From positions 507,980 to 571,979 of the forward strand of contig JAFDZS010000010.1 in NCBI GenBank assembly GCA_018266775.1: DNA of 64,000 nt, in the 5' to 3' direction. The notes under the pieces are model-generated. The model worked only from the letters and a program-made list of their open reading frames with translations. It ran no database searches and had not been told where the DNA came from. The translations under genes and the position numbers were made by a program. Below, piece by piece: positions 8,617-15,822 of this stretch (the stretch's first letter is position 1; the number at the start of each line of letters is the position of its first letter). The stretch comes from Bacteroidota bacterium. Its GTDB lineage: Bacteria > Bacteroidota > Bacteroidia > Chitinophagales > Chitinophagaceae.

Positions 8617-10341
8617 ATGGAAGCGACTACACAAAAGAAAATCAACGACTGGTTAAGTGGACATTACGATCAATCTGTAAAAGATGAGATCACCCGTTTG
8701 CAAAAAGAAAATCCTGCAGAACTGGAAGATGCATTTTACCGCAATCTTGAATTTGGTACCGGTGGGTTAAGAGGGATAATGGGTGTGGGTACCAACCGCA
8801 TGAATAAATACACCGTGGGTATGGCCACACAGGGTTTTGCCAATTATTTAAAACAATCCTTCAGCGGTGATATTAAAGTGGCGATAGCGCATGACAGCCG
8901 CAATAACAGCCGTTTCTTTGCTGAAACAACAGCAAATATTTTTGCTGCCAATGGCTGTAAAGTATTTTTATTTGAAGCGCTGCGCCCTACACCGGAATTA
9001 AGTTTTGCCATCCGCCATTTAGGGTGCCAGGCAGGCGTGGTATTAACAGCATCTCACAATCCTAAAGAATATAACGGCTATAAAGCGTACTGGAACGATG
9101 GTGCACAACTGGTACCGCCACACGATAAAAATGTAATTGTGGAAGTGGAAAAAATTGCCGGTGTGGATGAAGTGCAGTGGACCGGTGGCGAAGCCAATAT
9201 TTCCCTTATGGGTAAAGAAATGGATGATGCGTACCTGGAAATGGTGAAAACATTATCCGTATACCCGGATGTATGCGCCAAACAACACGATTTGAAAATT
9301 GTGTACACGCCGATACACGGTACCGGTATTACGATGGTGCCCAAAGTGCTGGAACGCTTTGGCTTTACCAATGTAAGTATAGTGGAAGAACAAAGTACAC
9401 CTGATGGCAATTTCCCCACGGTAGTATACCCCAACCCTGAAGAAAAGGAAGCAATGAGTATTGGGTTGAAGAAAGCGCAGGCTTTGGATGCGGATATTTT
9501 GCTGGGCACCGACCCCGACAGTGACCGTGTGGCCATTGGTGTAAAAGATAATAACGGAGAATGGGTGCTGATGAATGGCAACCAAACCGCAGTATTAGCC
9601 TTTAACTATATGATAGAAGCCCGTAAAGTAAAAGGTATAGCGCAACCGAATGACATGGTCATTAAAACCATTGTAACAACAGATATGATTGATGCCATTG
9701 CCAGGGCTAATAACGTGGCCTGCTATAATGTGCTCACCGGTTTTAAATGGATTGCATCTATGATCAAAGAAAAAGAAGGCAAAGAAAATTATGTGATAGG
9801 CGGTGAAGAAAGTTTTGGTTTGATGATAGGCGATAAAGTGAGAGATAAAGATGCCATCAGCGCTGTAGCATTGTTAAGTGAAATGGCCGCGTATGAAAAA
9901 AACAAAGGCAGGACTTTATTTGACAAGATGATTGACATGTACCTGCAATACGGTTTATATAAAGAGGCATTGGTGAGCATCACCAAAAAAGGAATGAATG
10001 GTGTAGCCGAAATTAATGCCATGATGAAAGAATACCGCGATAACCCACCCACGCAATTAGATGGCGTAGCGGTTTCAGAATTGCTGGATTATGAAATGCA
10101 GGTGGGTAAAAATTTATCCACCGGGCAAAGCTGGCCCATCACATTACCCAAAAGCAATGTGCTGCAGTTTGTACTGGCCGATGGCAGCAAAATATCGGCA
10201 CGGCCCAGCGGTACGGAACCTAAGATCAAATTTTACTTTAGTGTGAAAGGTACTTTGAACAGTGTTGCGGATTTTAGTACTGCACAAAAAGCACTGGATG
10301 ATAAAATAGCACGGATTGTTATGGAGATGAAATTGAAATAA
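8617..10341 (+). CDS. pgm: Alpha-D-phosphohexomutase (phosphoglucomutase/phosphomannomutase)
   Basis: The 574-residue enzyme interconverts hexose-1- and hexose-6-phosphates via a phosphoserine, feeding glycogen, nucleotide-sugar and envelope synthesis. All four active-site loops are present: catalytic S146 in VVLTASHNPKEYNG, Mg-binding GTDPDSDRVA (D299, D301, D303), sugar-binding loop GGEESFGLMIGDKVRDKDA, and phosphate-binding RPSGTEPKIKFYF near the C-terminus. The ATG at 8617 is used; three codons upstream a TTG also reads in frame but is less likely. Length is normal for the PGM2-like branch. Whether glucose or mannose is preferred cannot be read from the sequence. Confidence 0.95.
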   Translation: MEATTQKKINDWLSGHYDQSVKDEITRLQKENPAELEDAFYRNLEFGTGGLRGIMGVGTNRMNKYTVGMATQGFANYLKQSFSGDIKVAIAHDSRNNSRFFAETTANIFAANGCKVFLFEALRPTPELSFAIRHLGCQAGVVLTASHNPKEYNGYKAYWNDGAQLVPPHDKNVIVEVEKIAGVDEVQWTGGEANISLMGKEMDDAYLEMVKTLSVYPDVCAKQHDLKIVYTPIHGTGITMVPKVLERFGFTNVSIVEEQSTPDGNFPTVVYPNPEEKEAMSIGLKKAQALDADILLGTDPDSDRVAIGVKDNNGEWVLMNGNQTAVLAFNYMIEARKVKGIAQPNDMVIKTIVTTDMIDAIARANNVACYNVLTGFKWIASMIKEKEGKENYVIGGEESFGLMIGDKVRDKDAISAVALLSEMAAYEKNKGRTLFDKMIDMYLQYGLYKEALVSITKKGMNGVAEINAMMKEYRDNPPTQLDGVAVSELLDYEMQVGKNLSTGQSWPITLPKSNVLQFVLADGSKISARPSGTEPKIKFYFSVKGTLNSVADFSTAQKALDDKIARIVMEMKLK

Positions 10342-10355
10342 TTGCCCGAAAGCTT

Positions 10356-10384
10356 TTTGTCTTATAGCAATAAATGTATATTTG
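10356..10384 (+). promoter_or_regulatory. Promoter of the TIR/ATPase unit (TTTG...TATATTTG)
   Basis: TTTG at 10356-10359 and TATATTTG at 10377-10384 match the Bacteroidota -33 and -7 elements with 17 bases between them, slightly short of the usual 19-21. It overlaps an in-frame ATG at 10374, which therefore cannot be the true start of the following gene. Confidence 0.6.
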
Positions 10385-10406
10385 TTTTGTAAAACGATAT
10401 ACCTTC

Positions 10407-11072
10407 ATGTCATTCAAATATTCAGGTTTTATCAGTTACCGGCACAACGATTCGGATAATACATTCTTCGTTAACCTGAAGAATTTTATCTCATCCGAAA
10501 TATTTAAAGTTACCAATAAGCCTAAATCATTTTACGATGCGGAATCTATTGATTGGGGGGTGAACTGGGATGATAAAATTTATAATGGCATCGGGGAATC
10601 TTTTTTCTTTATACCGGTTTGGTATTATCATTACCTGAACGAAGCCAATCTTTGGTGTGCAAGGGAATTGTACCATGCACTGCAGGTAGAACAAATTATC
10701 AAAAGCAATTTGTCAGCACAGGATAGTAAGGAATTCTTTTTCATCTTTCCATTAATTTACCGGGGCAATACAGATCTTATCCCGGAATGTTTTTCTAAAA
10801 AAAGCGCAAAATCGCTTCGCAATTTCGAAACAGATATCCTGAATAAAAAAATAACCACCCGGTTAAATAATTTCAGTAACGATATTTATGATACGCTGAT
10901 GAAACATTTCCTGATACTGGACAAGTATCCAGCCGTTGATTTCCAGGCTATGTTTAATGCTATTCCAAGGCCAACAGACGCAGAGATCATAGACTGGATC
11001 AGGGAACAAAAAAAACAGATTAACGAAAAAGAAGCGAAGCTGCTTCCCGTATTAGTAAAAAATGGAGAGTAG
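10407..11072 (+). CDS. TIR-domain protein, first gene of a TIR/ATPase-TPR pair
   Basis: From the ATG at 10407 the protein has 221 residues and starts directly with a TIR fold: strand A FKYSGFISYRHNDSD, the BB-loop region KSFYDAESIDWGVNWDDKI, and helix C NEANLWCARELYHAL, where E87 in WCAREL is at the place of the catalytic glutamate of NAD-cleaving TIR domains. The C-terminal third is helical (IDWIREQKKQINEKEAKLL) with no recognised domain. The start is set by the promoter at 10377-10384 and by the onset of the TIR fold. Its end overlaps the next gene by 11 bases, so the products are probably made together. NADase activity and an anti-phage role are inferences from the TIR family, not shown here. 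Confidence 0.85.
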   Translation: MSFKYSGFISYRHNDSDNTFFVNLKNFISSEIFKVTNKPKSFYDAESIDWGVNWDDKIYNGIGESFFFIPVWYYHYLNEANLWCARELYHALQVEQIIKSNLSAQDSKEFFFIFPLIYRGNTDLIPECFSKKSAKSLRNFETDILNKKITTRLNNFSNDIYDTLMKHFLILDKYPAVDFQAMFNAIPRPTDAEIIDWIREQKKQINEKEAKLLPVLVKNGE

Positions 11073-12969
11073 TACAACAAATACTGTTGATAGAAAAGGG
11101 CAGACGATTACTTTTTACTCTTATAAAGGGGGAGTGGGCAGAAGTATGGCTTTGGTAAACATTGCCTGCCTGGCAGCGAAAGAAAATAAAAAAATTTTAT
11201 TGATTGATTGCGACCTGGAAGCTCCGGGTCTGCACCAGTTTTTTAAAACCAATGACGATGCAGCGGGTTTTGTTGATTTGATTTCGGATGTTGATGAATG
11301 GATCAGTACCGAAGCCAATAATAATGAAGAAGGGTACTGCCGGTTCATGGCAGAACGTTTTCATGAATACGTTGCAGCAAATGTGAATCCTGTTATTGCA
11401 GGTGTAAAAACCTTTAATAACAGTATGGATCAAAACAGTTCATTCGATCATACTGTAAGCATAGACCTTATTAAAGCAGGTAAATTTGATAAAGGCTATT
11501 CAGAAAAACTGAATAAACTGAACTGGATAGGAATATATAAAAAAGCACCTGCCTTCTTCCGCACTTTTGCGTATTGCCTGGAGAAGGAGTACGATTATAT
11601 TTTTGTAGACGCCCGTACAGGCCTTGCCGATACCAGCGGCATTTGCACTATGCTGATGCCCCAGAAACTGGTATTGGTTTTTGCACTCAACAATCAAAAT
11701 ATTAATGGTGTGCTGGATGTGGCCAGCCAGGCCATTGAATACCGTTTTTCATCGAGCGATTACAGGGACTTGCAGGTTTTCCCGCTGCCATCACGAATTG
11801 AAAACTCTGTAAATCCTTATTTGCCGGAATGGATAGAGATCTACAAGAATAAGTTTCAAACACTGTTTACAGAAAAATATCAACTGGATCAGTGTAATCT
11901 TTCTGCTTATTTCGACCGTAGTTTTATACAGTATTATGCCATCCATGCCTATGGAGAAAATATACCCGTACTTACAGAGCCAACGGCCAGCAGTAATTTC
12001 ATTTCTTACAATTACAATAATTTTTATACCGTATTAAAAACGAACATCCCTCCCTGGGAATTCATCAGTGATGAAGATGCGAAGAAGAACGAAAGAAAAG
12101 TAAATGAATTATTCAATGCAGGATTAAATTTTTATTACAAAGGCATCATTGATAAAGCCATTGAACAATACAATAACGTTTTAGCCATTAACCCCGGCCA
12201 TGTGGATGCGTATGTGGAAATCGGTAATAGTTATTTTAAAAATAAAGAATACGATAAAGCCATATCTTATTATGAGCATGCCATCAGGCTGGATGCTGCG
12301 TCAAATAATGCCTACCAGGGAATGTCTGCCTCCAAATCACAACAGGGAAAGTATGAAGAGGCTGTAGCTTTTGCCAGTACTGCGATACAATTGAAGGCCG
12401 ACATTCCAGACTATTATTTTAACAGGGGTGTGGCCTGGATTGGATTGGGGAAGTTTGAAAACGCCATAGCTGATTTTGACCGGAACTTAGCATTGAACGC
12501 CTCAGATTCAGAAGCGTATGTAGAAAGGGCAAGATGTGCTTATTATTTAATGCAATACCAAAATGCCATTGAAGATTGCAATGCAGCCATCGGGCTGAAT
12601 GATAAATTAGCCAATGCATATAATATAAAAGCCTGTGCTTACAGGAAAATGAAAAACCTGGATGAAGCATTATCCAATAACGAGCTGAGCCTGAAATTGG
12701 ATAACAATGATCCGGATTTTTGGGCTACTAAAGCCGAGATAATGGCAGCGATGAAGAATGAAGATGGGTTTTATGAAAATATGTCCAGGGCAATGGAGCT
12801 GGGGTTTGACATTAAACCAGAAATTACCAACGAGCCGGAATTATTGGGCGTGTATTTGAATACGCCCCGCTTCAGGGAATTATTAAAAAAGTATGGAGTG
12901 AATATACCCGCAACAGCAGAAGCTGCCCCGCCAATGTCTGCCATTAATATCAGTTTGAAAAAGAACTAA
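11062..12969 (+). CDS. KGGVGRS-type P-loop ATPase with C-terminal TPR repeats
   Basis: The 635-residue protein begins ITFYSYKGGVGRSMALVNIA, a deviant Walker A (K22-S28) of the ParA/MinD-like SIMIBI class. It continues with ILLIDCDLEAPGL (D49, D51) and a Walker B-like DYIFVDARTGLADTSG (D183). From about residue 345 to the end there are six to seven TPR units (for example NPGHVDAYVEIGNSYFKNKEYDKAISYYEHAIRL in part), closing with PRFRELLKKYGV. ATPases starting FYSYKGGxGRxMAL and carrying TPRs are known next to TIR-like proteins in actinobacterial FxSxx-COOH systems. Here the ATPase overlaps the TIR gene by 11 bases, with no FxsA- or FxsB-like gene near. It is likely a sensor/switch for the TIR effector (inference). 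Confidence 0.85.
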   Translation: MESSTTNTVDRKGQTITFYSYKGGVGRSMALVNIACLAAKENKKILLIDCDLEAPGLHQFFKTNDDAAGFVDLISDVDEWISTEANNNEEGYCRFMAERFHEYVAANVNPVIAGVKTFNNSMDQNSSFDHTVSIDLIKAGKFDKGYSEKLNKLNWIGIYKKAPAFFRTFAYCLEKEYDYIFVDARTGLADTSGICTMLMPQKLVLVFALNNQNINGVLDVASQAIEYRFSSSDYRDLQVFPLPSRIENSVNPYLPEWIEIYKNKFQTLFTEKYQLDQCNLSAYFDRSFIQYYAIHAYGENIPVLTEPTASSNFISYNYNNFYTVLKTNIPPWEFISDEDAKKNERKVNELFNAGLNFYYKGIIDKAIEQYNNVLAINPGHVDAYVEIGNSYFKNKEYDKAISYYEHAIRLDAASNNAYQGMSASKSQQGKYEEAVAFASTAIQLKADIPDYYFNRGVAWIGLGKFENAIADFDRNLALNASDSEAYVERARCAYYLMQYQNAIEDCNAAIGLNDKLANAYNIKACAYRKMKNLDEALSNNELSLKLDNNDPDFWATKAEIMAAMKNEDGFYENMSRAMELGFDIKPEITNEPELLGVYLNTPRFRELLKKYGVNIPATAEAAPPMSAINISLKKN

Positions 12970-13124
12970 AAATATACACAAGAAAAATCTTTATCCTTTT
13001 TATTTTTACTGTTCCCTTTTTTCTCCGGCACAAACCACGCTGCATGCCAAAACCCAATTTTATTGCTTTGCATTGCAGGCATCAGCAAGGCGTAAATACA
13101 ACCCACCAATTACTGAACCAGCAC

Positions 13125-13180
13125 CCAGTATCCAGTATCCAGCATCCAGTGTCCAGCATCAAGTATCCACCATCCAGCAT
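13125..13180. repeat. Heptameric tandem repeat CCAGYAT, eight units
   Basis: Eight contiguous seven-base units read CCAGTAT, CCAGTAT, CCAGCAT, CCAGTGT, CCAGCAT, CAAGTAT, CCACCAT and CCAGCAT. They lie in the 290-base gap between the TPR-ATPase and PCMT genes. Heptamer arrays of this kind can change copy number by slippage. Confidence 0.85.
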
Positions 13181-13259
13181 CCATCTGCGGTCAATTTTTT
13201 TTATCTTGCAGCTGAATACATAACAGTAATGAGAAACAGTAATGTTGTGCGTTTCACTT

Positions 13260-13916
13260 ATGAGAAAATACGAAGATACTTACCGTCATAAAGGACTCAG
13301 GAAAAAACTGATTGATACTTTAAAAGAAAAAGGCATCAGCGATGCTGCTGTGCTGGAGGCCATTAATTCGATTCCCCGCCATTATTTTTTAGACAGTGCT
13401 TTTGACGAAATTGCTTATGAAGACAGGGCATTTCCCATTGGCGATGGGCAAACGATATCGCAGCCTTATACTGTAGCGTATCAAACACAGTTGCTGCAGG
13501 TAAAACCCAACGATAAAATTTTAGAAATTGGTACCGGCAGTATGTACCAGGCCACCGTGCTTGCTGAAATGGGTGCAAGGGTTTATACTATTGAACGGCA
13601 GAAAAACCTGTATGAAAAAACAAAACAGTTTGTACTGCGGAACAAATACATCAACATAAAATATTTTTATGGCGATGGATTTGAAGGGCTGCCTACGTAT
13701 GCGCCTTTTGACAAAGTGATCATTACTGCTGCAGCACCATTTGTACCACCAAAACTGGTTGAGCAATTAAAGACGGGCGGTAAAATGGTGATACCGGTTG
13801 ATGAAGGCCAGCACCAGCGTATGCTGCGCCTCACAAAAAATGAAGACGGCACTTATGAGGAAGAAGCCTTTGAAAATTTTTCTTTCGTGCCGATGCTGAG
13901 TGGTAAAAACGGCTGA
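13260..13916 (+). CDS. pcm: Protein-L-isoaspartate O-methyltransferase
   Basis: The 218-residue SAM-dependent enzyme methylates isoaspartyl residues in damaged proteins. The family signature DRAFPIGDGQTISQPYTVAYQTQLL is followed by motif I LEIGTGSMYQATVLAEMG, the acidic IER of motif post-I, and motif III LVEQLKTGGKMVIPV. Motif I normally reads GTGSGYQ; here a methionine replaces the second glycine. The start MRKYEDTYRHKGLRKKL at 13260 matches family N-termini better than the ATG at 13242. No partner gene is evident. Confidence 0.92.
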   Translation: MRKYEDTYRHKGLRKKLIDTLKEKGISDAAVLEAINSIPRHYFLDSAFDEIAYEDRAFPIGDGQTISQPYTVAYQTQLLQVKPNDKILEIGTGSMYQATVLAEMGARVYTIERQKNLYEKTKQFVLRNKYINIKYFYGDGFEGLPTYAPFDKVIITAAAPFVPPKLVEQLKTGGKMVIPVDEGQHQRMLRLTKNEDGTYEEEAFENFSFVPMLSGKNG

Positions 13917-13995
13917 GTGCAGCGTTGCCGCATCAATTAATCAATTATCTTTAACTTAATGCCGGTGCAACAGCACCGAAAATATTGCTATAGCC

Positions 13996-14301
13996 ATGCG
14001 TTTTTTTTCGAAGTTTGTTATCATCTGTAATATTTGCTTTGTGATTTCTGCCGTGATGCAGAAGTTTGAAAAACATAACAAGGCAATGGGCAAACCGGGT
14101 GAGCTGGTGCCACTGCCTTATGTACAAAATGTGGTTATTATACTTGGTTTTATGGCCTTAATGGTCAGCGCTGTTTTTATTATTATCTGGGCCGGTATGT
14201 TTGCCACCAAAAAAGGTAAACAAATTCCCCGGTGGGTTGTTATTTTCAATTTTGCAGCACTGCTGGCAGAAATTTACTGGTATTTTATCGACGCATCATG
14301 A
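13996..14301 (+). CDS. Small membrane protein, function unknown
   Basis: The 101-residue protein has three hydrophobic stretches (about 4-21, 45-70 and 80-97), including VVIILGFMALMVSAVFIIIWAGMFA, and a short polar loop KFEKHNKAMGKPGELVPLP. No known family was recognised. Its stop TGA overlaps the start codon of the queuosine-precursor transporter gene by four bases (ATGA), so translation is coupled and a link to that transporter is possible. Confidence 0.75.
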   Translation: MRFFSKFVIICNICFVISAVMQKFEKHNKAMGKPGELVPLPYVQNVVIILGFMALMVSAVFIIIWAGMFATKKGKQIPRWVVIFNFAALLAEIYWYFIDAS

Positions 14302-15080
14302 TACACAATATACTTAAAGACAAGCCGACCAAATTATTTCTCATTTTCACTGCATTCTTTGTCGCGAATGCATTGATTGCCGAATGTATTGGTACAAAAA
14401 TATTTTCGCTGGAGAAGTTGTTTGGGATGCACCCATCAAACTTTAGTTTGTTTGGGGAGAAGAACTTGTCTGTTAACCTGACTTGTGGTGTTTTATTGTG
14501 GCCATTAGAATTTATCATGACTGATATTGTAAATGAGTATTACGGGCCAAAGGCGGTACGCAGGATATCTTATACCGCTGTAGCATTGATTGCTTATGCC
14601 TTTTTAATGTTGTACCTGGCAATGGGAGTGCCTGCCGCTGATTTTTGGTTTGGTACCGGCGTGCAGGACGGAGTCCCCGATATGTCAAAAGCATTCAATA
14701 GTATTTTTGGACAGGGTATGTGGATCATCTTCGGAAGTCTGACTGCTTTTTTAGTGAGCCAGATTGTTGACGTAACTGTTTTTCACCGCATCAAAAAAAT
14801 TACCGGTGAGAAAAAAGTGTGGCTGAGGGCGACAGGATCAACATTGGTTTCGCAGGTGGTGGATAGTTTTATTGTACTCTTTATTGCTTTTAAAATTGGT
14901 AAAGGCTGGAGCTGGCAATTGGTTTTTGCAATTTGCGTAGTGAATTATATCTATAAGGCAACCATGGCCATCATCTTAACACCGGTAATTTACTTAGTGG
15001 AAGGCCGGATTGAAAAATATCTTGGACATGAAGTAACCCATAAAATGAAACAAGCAGCAATGGGGAAGGAGAGTGAATAA
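14298..15080 (+). CDS. yhhQ: Queuosine precursor transporter (YhhQ/VUT family)
   Basis: The 260-residue integral membrane protein has about six or seven membrane helices and the family motifs NALIAECIGTKIF, LEFIMTDIVNEYYGPKAVRR and LRATGSTLVSQVVDSFIVLFIAFK. YhhQ-type carriers import 7-deazaguanine precursors of the tRNA base queuosine. The ATG at 14298 is preferred over the longer frame from 14232 because it begins at the family start and overlaps the preceding stop codon as ATGA. A 7-bp hairpin lies at 15095-15111, shortly after the stop. Confidence 0.9.
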   Translation: MIHNILKDKPTKLFLIFTAFFVANALIAECIGTKIFSLEKLFGMHPSNFSLFGEKNLSVNLTCGVLLWPLEFIMTDIVNEYYGPKAVRRISYTAVALIAYAFLMLYLAMGVPAADFWFGTGVQDGVPDMSKAFNSIFGQGMWIIFGSLTAFLVSQIVDVTVFHRIKKITGEKKVWLRATGSTLVSQVVDSFIVLFIAFKIGKGWSWQLVFAICVVNYIYKATMAIILTPVIYLVEGRIEKYLGHEVTHKMKQAAMGKESE

Positions 15081-15822
15081 AAATATATTGGTCAGGTGGC
15101 TGTAAGCCACCGACCTTGAAGATGCTGCTGTCCGGAAAGCTTAACAATGGGTGGGGTAGCTAAATAATGATCCGTTCTCACTTCGTTTTGATAGCAAGGT
15201 GGCTTCTGTGCAATACCCAAGAGCTTTCAATCAAAATAAACGCGGGTTCTTACAAAATAAAGAAGCCTATTTTCTAAAAAAGGGTGGTTAAAATCAAAAC
15301 AAAGGTTCTATCATAAAAAACAAGGGAGCCTGCTCACAAAACAAGGTTGGTTCTTCATAAAACAGGGGAGGCAGCTTTCAAAACAAGAGGGAGTTATCAA
15401 AAAGCAAAGGAGTTAACTCGCAAAATGGAGTCTGTTCATTAACCTGTGTCAAAAGGAAAAGTCAAAATAAAACTGCTTTTACTGAACATCCGCCAGATTC
15501 CTGCAACCTTCTGGCAAGCTTTTAAGTGTCCTTTGTAAAGATTCTCCTCAACTTAGTATGTCCTTCTGCATTAACTATGACTTTTTCATTTTGTACAGTA
15601 AGGGAAAAATTTGTTACACTATGCTGCTACAAATGAGCAATGCCACGAAAAAGAAACAAAGTGAACCTGTCAAGACAACTGCTTTAGGATAATTCTTTCA
15701 TTCATTTTCAGATGAAATAATGATTAATTATTTCTTTTGTGTTACTTCAAAAAGTAACAATGATTTTTTTTTAATATATTTAGAGGGACATGTACCACAC
15801 TTTTAACCAAAAACCCTCTATT
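15081..15822. other. Long gene-free region with phased repeats and hairpins
   Basis: No gene was recognised in about 740 bases. The region holds a GGTGGCT/AGCCACC hairpin with GTA loop at 15095-15111, a train of ~21-bp A-tract units at 15231-15440 (separate entry), and a GTTACTT/AAGTAAC hairpin with CAAA loop at 15741-15758, followed by a T-run and then TATATTTA at 15774-15781 that could be a weak -7 box for the next gene. Confidence 0.5.
15231..15440. repeat. Degenerate ~21-bp repeat with phased A-tracts
   Basis: About ten units each begin with an A-rich core such as CAAAAT or CAAAACAA and end in a G-rich and then T-rich part (for example CAAAACAAGGTTGGTTCTT). Unit starts fall at about 15231, 15252, 15274, 15294, 15313, 15335, 15356, 15379, 15398 and 15419, an average spacing of 21 bases. 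In-frame stops exclude a coding explanation. Confidence 0.65.

Noticed and set aside
10407..12969. Full FxSxx-COOH system
   Set aside because: Only the TIR and ATPase-TPR parts resemble it; no FxsA-like small protein with the C-terminal motif and no FxsB radical-SAM gene is present.
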